NCBI RefSeq assembly: GCF_003049505.1
Contig: NZ_PYWN01000083.1
Location: forward strand, 18,041 to 82,040
Direction: 5' to 3'
DNA length: 64,000 nucleotides
Source of the DNA: Metasolibacillus meyeri
GTDB taxonomy: Bacteria; Bacillota; Bacilli; Bacillales_A; Planococcaceae
Position numbers and translations under genes: made by a program. This document shows, in pieces, positions 16,332-23,644 of this stretch; the first letter of the stretch is position 1; each line of letters opens with the position of its first letter. A model generated the notes under the pieces. That model had not been told where the DNA came from, did not search any database, and saw only the letters and a program-made list of their open reading frames with translations.

Positions 16332-18440
16332 ATGGTAATGAGAATAGGCGGATTAGCGTCAGGTATGGATATTGATTCATTAGTTGCAAAACTAATGCAA
16401 GCAGAGCGCACACCATTGAATAAAGCTTTTCAAAAAAAGCAAACATTTGAATGGCAGCGTGATGCGTATCGAAATGTCAATCAAGCAACTCAAAAGTTAA
16501 ATAAATTTTTGGAAGGTAATATGTTTTTACAAAGCCAAATGGTGAAGAAAACAGCTACTTCTTCAAATGATAAATTAGTATCTGTTAATGCGACAAATAG
16601 CGCAACAGGTACGCTGAATATTGAGAGTGTGACACAGTTAGCTACTGCTACACAAATGGTTGGTAGACAAACAGCACATACAGGCAATACGAAATTGTCA
16701 GACTTGGGTATTGCAGGTACATCTCTTGAACTGAGTGCCATTGATAAAGATGGTAATTTAGGTAAAGCTGTAACAATCAATTTTGATCCCAATACAGAAA
16801 CAATCAATGGTTTAGTGAAAAAAATTAATGATAGCAATGCTGGTGTAACAGCTTTATTCGAAAATGGGCAACTTTCTTTAACGGCTAACAATACAGGTAG
16901 CGTGAAAAGCGGTTCAGGTGAGATTGTTTTCGGTTCAGGGAAGGAAGTATTCGATGCTCTAGGTTTTGATGATGATAACCAAGTGACAAAAAGAGAAGGA
17001 CAAAATGCTATTTTACAAGTGAATGGTATTTCAATGGAGCGTTCATCGAATAAGGTCAATATTTCTGGTTATGAAATTACGCTGAAAGAAACATTTAACG
17101 CGAAAGCTGGAGCGCAAGAGCGTTTAGCGGCAGCAACAGCAGAGCTTGCAAATGCCCAAGCAGCACTTCCAGGTTTGGCTGCTACAAAAAGTGCTGCTAA
17201 CGATGCATATACAACATACCGTGATAATATTTATCAACTAGCATATGATGATTTGTTCCAAACAGAAGACTTAAAAAATTCATATAAAACATTAGATAAA
17301 AAGTTTTTGTCTGAATTAACTACAGATGATATTGATTTCTTAGCTTCTATTAAAGGGAAAGATAATGCAGAAATTGATGCAGCATTTGCAGATCCAACTT
17401 TATCAGAAGATGTTAGAAATAAATTTGTCGGACTGAATAGAGGAGATTTAGGAAAACTAGCTGATTTAACGGATCAAGATGACCCAGCTCAAAACTATTT
17501 AGCACGCTTCCAAGATTTTTATGATATTGAAAAACAAAATAATGCAAATAAGGCTACGTCTAATGCGGCAGATGCAGCTTATGCGGCTGGTGTAACACGC
17601 CAAGATGTGGCACAAAAATCATATGATAACGCTGTTGCTGCTGTAGCAGATACAGCGGGTGACACATCACCAACTGTAGTCGCTGTAGGCATAAATTCGA
17701 CAACAGATACAGGGGCTATTAAAGATCGTATTAAAGAATTTGTAGAAGCTTATAACGGAATGTTGGATACATTAAACGGTTTATTAACTGAGAAAAAGTA
17801 TCGTGATTTCCCACCATTAACAAATGAACAACGTGAAGACATGTCTGAAAATGAGCAAAAATTGTGGGATGAAAAAGCAAAAAGTGGTCTTTTACGCAAT
17901 GATTCACTTATTCGTGAAGGGCTCTCTAAAATGCGCACACAATTTATGAGCCAAGTAGAAGGACTTGGTGATAAAACAATTGATGCTTTGGCTGAAATTG
18001 GTATTACGACGTCAAATAAGATGTCTGATAATGGGAAATTGGTCATTGATGAAAAGAAATTAGATGCAGCATTAGAAAAAGATCCACAGCAAGTTGTTGA
18101 AATGTTTACACAAAGAGGGTCAGTCACAACAACGTATGATGCGGATAAAAAACGTAATGTAACTGTTGATTCACGAGGAATTACAGAACGTTTACGTGAT
18201 GAAATTTCAGCATTGACTAAAAATATTGAAAAAAGAGCTGGACGAGAAGGTGCTACAGAGCAAACTTATAATCTTGGACGCAGCATCATTGATACAGATA
18301 AGCAAATTTCTAAATTACAAGCTAAGCTGCAAAACATCGAAGCTCGATACTGGAAGCAATTTACAGCGATGGAGCAAGCCATTAACCGAGCAAATCAACA
18401 GTCAACAATGTTCTTCCCTGGCATGACTCAACAGCAATAA
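16332..18440 (+). CDS. fliD: Flagellar filament cap protein FliD
   Basis: 702-aa hook-associated protein 2. The conserved N-terminus MRIGGLASGMDIDSLVAKLM and the C-terminal helical domain (IDTDKQISKLQAKLQNIEARY) form the coiled D0/D1 leg region; the C-terminal residues are the expected FliS/FliT interaction zone. It caps the growing filament and folds exported flagellin. At 702 aa it is longer than the roughly 500 aa of B. subtilis FliD: the central exposed region (about 260-480) is rich in Ala, Asp and Asn and forms extra helices. ATG 16332 follows AGGAGG at 16318-16323; an internal ATG at 16338 is also possible. Confidence 0.9.
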   Translation: MVMRIGGLASGMDIDSLVAKLMQAERTPLNKAFQKKQTFEWQRDAYRNVNQATQKLNKFLEGNMFLQSQMVKKTATSSNDKLVSVNATNSATGTLNIESVTQLATATQMVGRQTAHTGNTKLSDLGIAGTSLELSAIDKDGNLGKAVTINFDPNTETINGLVKKINDSNAGVTALFENGQLSLTANNTGSVKSGSGEIVFGSGKEVFDALGFDDDNQVTKREGQNAILQVNGISMERSSNKVNISGYEITLKETFNAKAGAQERLAAATAELANAQAALPGLAATKSAANDAYTTYRDNIYQLAYDDLFQTEDLKNSYKTLDKKFLSELTTDDIDFLASIKGKDNAEIDAAFADPTLSEDVRNKFVGLNRGDLGKLADLTDQDDPAQNYLARFQDFYDIEKQNNANKATSNAADAAYAAGVTRQDVAQKSYDNAVAAVADTAGDTSPTVVAVGINSTTDTGAIKDRIKEFVEAYNGMLDTLNGLLTEKKYRDFPPLTNEQREDMSENEQKLWDEKAKSGLLRNDSLIREGLSKMRTQFMSQVEGLGDKTIDALAEIGITTSNKMSDNGKLVIDEKKLDAALEKDPQQVVEMFTQRGSVTTTYDADKKRNVTVDSRGITERLRDEISALTKNIEKRAGREGATEQTYNLGRSIIDTDKQISKLQAKLQNIEARYWKQFTAMEQAINRANQQSTMFFPGMTQQQ

Positions 18441-18452
18441 GGAGCGTGACTC

Positions 18453-18812
18453 ATGGAAAAACTCCAACACTTGTTACAGGTTTCTGCTAAGCTGTATCAG
18501 CATCTAACAGAAATTCCTACGGGAGAAAAACGTGATGCTTATATTGAAGAAATTGAAGCATTACTCAATCAGCGTGGTACTTATATGCAAGATTTATTAG
18601 CTAGCGGTTTTAAATTCGACACAACAAACCGCTCACATCAAATGCTAGCTGAGCTGGATAAGGGTATTCGTGAACGATTGAACAAAGTAATGGAAGCTGT
18701 AAAAGAGGATATGAAAGAGCTGAACAATGCGAAGAAGAACGAGAAGCAATATATCAACCCATACGCCAGTGTTAGTACAATGGATGGACGCTATTACGAT
18801 AATAAGCAATAA
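18453..18812 (+). CDS. fliT: FliT-like flagellar chaperone
   Basis: 119-aa helical protein, 12 bp after fliD and 25 bp before fliS. Its size, the leading amphipathic helix (QHLLQVSAKLYQHLTEIP) and the EALLNQRGTYMQDL helix match FliT-type export chaperones, which bind the C-terminus of FliD and keep it unfolded for export. The usual Bacillus order is fliD-fliS-fliT; here fliT precedes fliS. The terminal YINPYASVSTMDGRYYDNKQ stretch is polar and probably disordered. Sequence conservation in this family is weak, so the call leans on position. Confidence 0.7.
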   Translation: MEKLQHLLQVSAKLYQHLTEIPTGEKRDAYIEEIEALLNQRGTYMQDLLASGFKFDTTNRSHQMLAELDKGIRERLNKVMEAVKEDMKELNNAKKNEKQYINPYASVSTMDGRYYDNKQ

Positions 18813-18837
18813 TAAAAGCATTAAAGGAGTGTCGTGA

Positions 18838-19242
18838 TTGACAGCACAAATGAACGCTTACAATGCATACAAACAAAATAGTGTAACGACTGCCTCACCA
18901 GGTGAATTGACGTTAATGCTATACAATGGTTGTATTAAATTTTTAGGAAAAGCGAAAGTAGCCATTGAAGAAAAAAATATTCAAGAGAAAAACACTAATA
19001 TTCAAAAAGCGCAAGCAATTATTGCTGAGCTGATGGCTACATTAAACATGGACTTTGAAATTTCTAAACAGATGTTGCCATTGTATGAATATATGAACCA
19101 TCGCCTAGTTGAAGCAAACATCCAGAACAGCGTAGCAATTATTGACGAGGTGGAAGGTTTAGTTGTAGAATTCCGCGATACGTGGAAGGAAGTGCTGAAA
19201 ATTACTCGTCAGCAGCAATTTGGTGGCTCACAGCAAGTATAA
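18838..19242 (+). CDS. fliS: Flagellin export chaperone FliS, copy 1
   Basis: 134-aa four-helix FliS. NAYKQNSVTTASPGELTLML is the highly conserved N-terminal motif and RDTWKEVLK lies near the C-terminus. It binds the C-terminal helix of unfolded flagellin in the cytoplasm. The start is TTG 18838, 7 nt after AAAGGAGT; no better start exists in frame before the conserved motif. In B. subtilis FliS also antagonises the FliW-CsrA switch. A second copy (20778-21182) is about 78% identical by my alignment without gaps. Confidence 0.92.
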   Translation: MTAQMNAYNAYKQNSVTTASPGELTLMLYNGCIKFLGKAKVAIEEKNIQEKNTNIQKAQAIIAELMATLNMDFEISKQMLPLYEYMNHRLVEANIQNSVAIIDEVEGLVVEFRDTWKEVLKITRQQQFGGSQQV

Positions 19243-19256
19243 TAAATAAACTATGA

Positions 19257-19301
19257 CCGCATAGACCAGAAGAAATTCTGAGTCTATGCGGTTTTACTTT
19301 T
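19257..19301 (+). terminator. Rho-independent terminator after fliS
   Basis: CCGCATAGAC (19257-19266) pairs with GTCTATGCGG (19282-19291), followed by TTTTACTTTT. It ends the flaG-fliD-fliT-fliS operon. Confidence 0.88.
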
Positions 19302-19491
19302 GGGGAGCTTATGTAAGAGGATGGGTTTCGATATTTATTGTGTGAGCCACCGAATCAAAATATAAGCAATTACTAGATGATAGCTCATCTGCTCTAGCAA
19401 ATATTTGCAAAAAACCAGCTCTTTACATTTATAAGGTATTATGAATTTTGTAATCAAACAAAAACCCCTATAGCAAAAGAGAGTTATGATA

Positions 19492-19511
19492 AAAATAAGT
19501 TCACTTATTTT
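19492..19511. promoter_or_regulatory. Perfect 20-bp palindrome, candidate operator
   Basis: AAAATAAGT and ACTTATTTT are perfect inverted arms around TC, so the 20 bp form a symmetric site. It lies 320 bp upstream of comK. No T-run or long stem suggests a terminator. A dimeric regulator is likely; its identity is unknown. Confidence 0.35.
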
Positions 19512-19776
19512 GTCCTATTTTGAAAGCTTTTGTCGATTTGTAGATTTTTTTATAAAATGTGTAGACACTATAGGTACAATGGTATAGTATATAGAAAACT
19601 TGTATAAATATTACATTATTTTACTTTTGTTTAAAGGCTATTTTTATTACCTAGGTACAAAGTAACTGTAGAGAGAGGAGAATACATTAATTAAAATACA
19701 ATTTGAGTTGGTAAGCATCTTTTGTTAAAGCATAATAGATAGTTAATAAAGTATATCTTTCGAAGATTTTTGATGC

Positions 19777-19800
19777 AAAATATACTAATTTTTTGCAGTG
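19777..19800. promoter_or_regulatory. Candidate comK upstream element
   Basis: AAAATATACTAATTTTTT followed by GCAGTG lies 33-56 bp upstream of comK. An A-tract and a T-tract separated by 8 nt resemble a ComK AT-box (AAAA-N5-TTTT) only loosely. A close relative, ATATACGCTAATTTTTT then AAGTG, lies at 27974-27996 upstream of the second comK-like gene. Confidence 0.35.
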
Positions 19801-19832
19801 TATTCCTTTAGTATAATTCGAGGAGGAGCATT

Positions 19833-20375
19833 ATGAATTTATTGGAAAATTATATTTTTACTACTGAAACAGCAATGTTAATTGAGAGAACAAATGAGTA
19901 TGGAGAATTTTATTCAATTGTTATTGAAAAGCATCGAAATCTACATGTTGCTATGTCAAAGCAAAAGCTATTGGAGTATAATTTAAAGCATTTTGGCTCG
20001 AGCTATAGAGGGGCACGTGATGGATCTCGAGCCGTTTTGGGGAATATTCATATGTACCCAATTGCCATTAATCCAGCACAAAATATATATTGGTTCCCGA
20101 GTGAATCAATTACCTCTCCAAAGAGCATATGGATTGCGTTACATTGTGTAATCTATTTTGAGGATTCAGGAAATGGTCGGACAAAGGTTATTTTAACAAA
20201 CGGCAAGAGCTATTTTGTACCTGTTTATTACAAGGCATTTACGAAGCGCATTGACCATGCGCATTTATTGAGAGCGAAAATGGAGCAACGCACACAACAT
20301 ATGTCCTCGATTATTCTAGAGCGCTTATCAGAATATGAAACAATTGATTTAACTGAGAATGTACTTCTCTGCTAA
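19833..20375 (+). CDS. comK: Competence transcription factor ComK homologue
   Basis: 180-aa ComK-family protein. Family segments in order: a beta-rich N-terminus with MLIERTNEYG, FGSSYRGARDGSRAVLG (DNA-binding core, about 55-71), PIAINPAQNIYWFPSESITS, then IWIALHCVIYF and TNGKSYFVPVYYKAF, and a helical tail. ComK activates DNA uptake and recombination genes by binding paired AT-boxes. The ribosome site GAGGAGG precedes ATG 19833. It is inserted between two fliS copies, an arrangement not seen in B. subtilis, and has long regulatory DNA upstream. A second ComK-like gene lies on the minus strand at 27402-27893. DNA binding is well supported by family membership; control of competence in this organism is inference. 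Confidence 0.85.
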   Translation: MNLLENYIFTTETAMLIERTNEYGEFYSIVIEKHRNLHVAMSKQKLLEYNLKHFGSSYRGARDGSRAVLGNIHMYPIAINPAQNIYWFPSESITSPKSIWIALHCVIYFEDSGNGRTKVILTNGKSYFVPVYYKAFTKRIDHAHLLRAKMEQRTQHMSSIILERLSEYETIDLTENVLLC

Positions 20376-20777
20376 ATCAAGCTTTGCCTCAGTTTTTTCG
20401 CTGAAATTAATAGCAGGTATTAGTTTACCTTGATCCATCGATCCTCTGATTTTAAGTAGATAGCAAGGTAAGTGGTTAATTAGCTGGCAGGTATTGAGAA
20501 AGAGAAGCCTAATCTAAGAACGTTGCTATACACAACTGCTGGTGGATATCACGAAGTTTAAAGCAAGTGAAATCGAAAAATCTGGCTGTCGTTATATCAG
20601 GGAACTATCCGATGAATACTGTTATAAAATTTTCTATTTCTCAATAAGCAAATTTGTTTTAAAAATCAAAGTAAATCATCCTAGCATTTTCACAAAACTG
20701 TTGCTTTTCGACTAGCTAATATTGTACTAGATAATGTAAAATAGTAGTAAATAGATGAACAAAGGGGATGTCAACCA
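20376..20777. other. Intergenic region between comK and fliS copy 2
   Basis: These 402 bp carry no open frame with start and ribosome site. A stretch around 20555-20660 can be read as about 35 codons without a stop, but I recognise nothing in it. No strong terminator after comK is visible. A weak GATAAT at 20730-20735 is the only promoter-like hexamer before the second fliS. Confidence 0.4.
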
Positions 20778-21182
20778 TTGTCAGCACATACATCTGCATC
20801 TAATGCATATAAGCAAAATAGCGTTACAACAGCGTCGCCAGGTGATTTAACACTTATGTTATATAATGGTTGTTTGAAATTTTTAATAAAATCAAAAAGA
20901 GCGATTGAAGAAAAAAATTTTGAAGAGAAAAATACAAATATATTAAAAGCACAGGCTATTATTGCTGAATTAATGTCAACTTTAAATATGGATATTGAAA
21001 TTTCTAAGCAAATGCTACCATTATACGAATATATGAACAGACGTCTAGTCGAGGCGAACACAAAAAATGATGTGGGAATTGTTGAGGAAGTAGAAGGCTT
21101 AATGACGGAGTTCCGCGATACGTGGAAGGAAGTATTGAAAATTACACGTCAGCAGCAATATAGTAATGCACGACAAGTATAA
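20778..21182 (+). CDS. fliS: Flagellin export chaperone FliS, copy 2
   Basis: 134-aa FliS paralogue with the same length and the same NAYKQNSVTTASPG motif and RDTWKEVLKITRQQQ end as copy 1. About 29 substitutions concentrate at the extreme N-terminus, in helix 2 (GKAKV to IKSKR) and at the C-terminus. The TTG start 20778 follows AAAGGGG. Flagellin-binding surface residues look conserved, so it is probably functional. It may serve another flagellin, or buffer FliS dose in the FliS-FliW-CsrA switch; both are inference. It stands alone, followed by a stem-loop. Confidence 0.88.
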   Translation: MSAHTSASNAYKQNSVTTASPGDLTLMLYNGCLKFLIKSKRAIEEKNFEEKNTNILKAQAIIAELMSTLNMDIEISKQMLPLYEYMNRRLVEANTKNDVGIVEEVEGLMTEFRDTWKEVLKITRQQQYSNARQV

Positions 21183-21189
21183 TGAACTC

Positions 21190-21226
21190 ATATCCACAAG
21201 GTGATGTAAGCGCCTTGTGGATATTT
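21190..21226 (+). terminator. Stem-loop after fliS copy 2
   Basis: ATATCCACAAGG pairs with CCTTGTGGATAT (12 bp, 11-nt loop). The tail TTACATATTATT is only weakly T-rich, so termination is probable but not certain. Confidence 0.6.
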
Positions 21227-21386
21227 ACATATTATTCAATGTAATTATTTCACTATATTTTAGCTTTTTTTATTTAGGTATAAAGACTTGGTGTTGAAAT
21301 AGTAATAAAGATGATAGACGATTACTAGCGCTTGATTAATAATGAAACTAACAATAAATAGTCAGTATGTGGTGAGGAGGAGTTAG

Positions 21387-21782
21387 ATGTTTTTTAAAAG
21401 GCAAGAAGGCTTTCGTTTTGCATTTGATGAACCGATTCAAGCAAAAGTGAAAAAACTTATAAATAATCAATCTGGTGTAAAGAACGATGGTGAAATTTTC
21501 GAAGCAAGTATATTGGATATTAGTCCACATGGTATAAAAATGTTTGCAGAAGCAAACTTCAATGAAAATGTCAGTCAAGCCCCACTTTTAGAAGTTCAGT
21601 TCGTTTTAGATTCAAGTGAAATTATTGGAGTTGGTGAGATTGTTTGGACGAAAGAGTTTGGTCAAGGCAAACAGTATGGAATTATATTTCATGATCAATC
21701 CTCGCTTGAAGATTTAATTATTAGTGAACTTAAGGTACGACGTAAAAAAGAAATAGCGCAGGCGAAGCTAACAAATAGTTAA
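21387..21782 (+). CDS. PilZ-domain protein
   Basis: 131-aa protein with a PilZ beta-barrel: EASILDISPHGIKMF carries the DxSxxG motif, followed by VGEIVWTKEFGQGKQYGIIF. PilZ domains bind cyclic di-GMP through an N-terminal RxxxR plus DxSxxG. Here the arginines read RQEGFR, spacing them one residue further apart, so c-di-GMP binding may be altered. A lysine-rich tail follows. ATG 21387 has GAGGAGG upstream. Its place among flagellar genes suggests control of motility or flagellin production in response to c-di-GMP. Confidence 0.7.
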   Translation: MFFKRQEGFRFAFDEPIQAKVKKLINNQSGVKNDGEIFEASILDISPHGIKMFAEANFNENVSQAPLLEVQFVLDSSEIIGVGEIVWTKEFGQGKQYGIIFHDQSSLEDLIISELKVRRKKEIAQAKLTNS

Positions 21783-21887
21783 GGTGAAAAAAATGTCGAT
21801 ATTTGAAAAAGAATTTTAAAAAAAGAAGGAGAATCCTTTACAATGTCGAAATAAATTAATATAGCCTTAAATGAAGGAGGAGTTCAT

Positions 21888-22433
21888 ATGCTAAACTTTA
21901 ATATTCGTGGAGAGAACATCGAGGTAACTCCAGCGATTCGTGAGTATGTTGAAACGAAAATCGAGAAGGTTGAGCGTTATTTCAACGATGATATGAACGC
22001 AAGCGCTAACGTTAACTTAAAAGTGTATAGCGATAAACAAACAAAGGTAGAAGTTACAATTCCGATGAAAAATTTAACGCTTCGTGCAGAGGAGCGCAAT
22101 GGCGATATGTATGCAGCTATTGATTTAATCGTTGATAAGTTGGAGCGCCAAATCCGTAAACATAAAACAAAGGTAAATCGTAAATTCCGTGAGCGTGAGG
22201 GAGCTGGCTTATACTTTGCAAATGTTACACAAAACGAGCCTGCTGAAGAAGAAGAGTACTCAATCGTTCGTACAAAGCAATTTAACTTAAAGCCAATGGA
22301 CCAAGAAGAGGCGATTTTACAAATGAACATGCTTGGTCATGATTTCTATATCTTCACAGATGCAGAGTCAGACAGTACAAACATTGTGTACAAACGTAAA
22401 GATGGCAAATACGGTTTAATTGAAACAAACTAA
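21888..22433 (+). CDS. hpf: Long-form ribosome hibernation promoting factor
   Basis: 181-aa long HPF. The N-terminal S30AE domain runs from [20 protein letters not shown] through [19 protein letters not shown], and the C-terminal dimerisation domain from [20 protein letters not shown] to the end, joined by an acidic linker. It binds 30S subunits and forms 100S ribosome dimers in stationary phase or stress. Ribosome site AAGGAGGAG before ATG 21888. Its position before secA-prfB matches B. subtilis hpf (yvyD). I could not make out a convincing sigma-B or sigma-H promoter in the 105 bp upstream. Confidence 0.92.
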   Translation: MLNFNIRGENIEVTPAIREYVETKIEKVERYFNDDMNASANVNLKVYSDKQTKVEVTIPMKNLTLRAEERNGDMYAAIDLIVDKLERQIRKHKTKVNRKFREREGAGLYFANVTQNEPAEEEEYSIVRTKQFNLKPMDQEEAILQMNMLGHDFYIFTDAESDSTNIVYKRKDGKYGLIETN

Positions 22434-22440
22434 ACTTTCG

Positions 22441-22470
22441 GGGCTGTTAGGAATTTTCCTAACAGCCCTT
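22441..22470 (+). terminator. Stem-loop after hpf
   Basis: GGGCTGTTAGGAA pairs perfectly with TTCCTAACAGCCC with a 2-nt nominal loop; only TT follows. It is a very stable hairpin between hpf and the NERD gene, a terminator or mRNA-end stabiliser. Confidence 0.6.
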
Positions 22471-22492
22471 ACAAGATAGGGGGGACATTTTA

Positions 22493-23395
22493 TTGATTGT
22501 TTTACCACGCGAAAAATCGGTTAGAGAAGCAATGCTGACAGCAGCTGTTCGCCGAGGATTTTTTGAGTATAAGAATGAACTAATCCGCGTACAACAAGGT
22601 TTGGTAGGTGAATATTATGTTGACCGCCAATGGGACGATATGCAGCTAAATACACCTTATTTTTTACTCCACGATTTTCAAACTTCTAAACATCAAATAG
22701 ACACCCTTTTTCTTTGTCATCAATTTCTTCTCATTTTAGAAATCAAAAATATCACAGGTATTATTGAAATTGATAATACTCCACATCAATTTACACGCAA
22801 GCTGAAAGACGGCAGTGTACAAGGCTTTCGCAATCCATTGAATCAGGCACAGCGCCATCAACGAATGCTGGAGCAATATATACGAACACTTCCCATATTT
22901 TATGTGGTTGTTTTGGCACATCCTAAAACTATTATTGAGCGTATACCTCCAAATGCGCCGATTATTCATAGTAGCGGGCTAGAATCTTATGTTCGCGACT
23001 TACTTGCTTCGCACCCCCCCTGCTTAACAAATGACCACCTAGAGCAGCTCCTACAGCAATTACTTCAAATGCGTGTTTCAGTGAAGCCAAAATTAAATAT
23101 AGATGCTTCTCTCATGCGAAGAGGTGTGTTATGCAATCAATGTGCAGCACAAATGTACTATAAGCATGGCAATTTTATTTGTTTGGATTGTGTATTGAAA
23201 GATGACGGCACTTTATTACAACGTGCTTTAAGTGATTATTACCTATTAGTCGACGAATGGATTTCAAACGAGCAGTTTCGAACATTTTTAGGTATTGATT
23301 CGATTCATGCAGCGAAGCGCTTGCTGAAGAAGCTTGAGCTACCTTATGTAGGAGAGAAAAGAGTTAGAAAGTATCGTATTTTGTGGAAGCACTAA
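22493..23395 (+). CDS. NERD-domain (nuclease-related) protein
   Basis: 300-aa protein. The N-terminal NERD domain (about 30-150) shows HQIDTLFLCHQFLLILEIKN, the D-ExK-type motif of restriction-endonuclease-like folds. A zinc ribbon follows at about 217-235 (CNQCAAQMYYKHGNFICLDC), then a short C-terminal helical region. NERD proteins are predicted to act on nucleic acids, but few have been tested. It starts at TTG 22493 after AGGGGGGA at 7-nt spacing. It is not part of the conserved hpf-secA block in B. subtilis, so it looks like a lineage insertion. No partner gene for a defence system is adjacent. Confidence 0.75.
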   Translation: MIVLPREKSVREAMLTAAVRRGFFEYKNELIRVQQGLVGEYYVDRQWDDMQLNTPYFLLHDFQTSKHQIDTLFLCHQFLLILEIKNITGIIEIDNTPHQFTRKLKDGSVQGFRNPLNQAQRHQRMLEQYIRTLPIFYVVVLAHPKTIIERIPPNAPIIHSSGLESYVRDLLASHPPCLTNDHLEQLLQQLLQMRVSVKPKLNIDASLMRRGVLCNQCAAQMYYKHGNFICLDCVLKDDGTLLQRALSDYYLLVDEWISNEQFRTFLGIDSIHAAKRLLKKLELPYVGEKRVRKYRILWKH

Positions 23396-23437
23396 TAGAA
23401 TTAGGTGGATGTCAGCAGTCCAAGTAAATTTTGCAAA

Positions 23438-23520
23438 CGCCAATAGAACAGTAAAATTCGCCAATAGAATGTAATAAACCGCCAATAGAATCATAAAAAA
23501 CGCCAATAGAATAAGAGTTC
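23438..23520. repeat. Four tandem 21-bp units, CGCCAATAGAA type
   Basis: Units start at 23438, 23459, 23480 and 23501, exactly 21 bp apart, each opening CGCCAATAGAA with an AT-rich remainder. The same unit family, as CGCAGATAAA, forms a longer array at 39757-40081. The array lies between the NERD gene and secA; no gene is present. Confidence 0.85.
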
Positions 23521-23644
23521 ACTCAGGAATAAAAGCAATCTGAGTAAATTTGTGCATTTGTTTTTTATAATTTATGAAAATTTGCACCACGCATACAGAT
23601 AATGCTAAAATGAGGGGTAGAGAAAATACAGGAAGTGAAAACAT

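Larger units (their letters stand above)
19302..19832. other. Long AT-rich leader region upstream of comK
   Basis: No gene is visible in these 531 bp. The region contains a 20-bp palindrome at 19492-19511, several TATA-like boxes around 19565-19600 (for example TATAGT preceded by TAGACA with a short 15-nt spacer), an AGAGGAGA at about 19674 that leads to no open frame, and a motif at 19777-19800 that recurs near the second comK homologue. Such a long non-coding upstream region fits a strongly controlled regulator gene. Confidence 0.5.

Noticed and set aside
16490..17059. Long minus-strand open frame opposite fliD
   Set aside because: It lies opposite a well-conserved gene, has no ribosome site and resembles no family; an antisense shadow.
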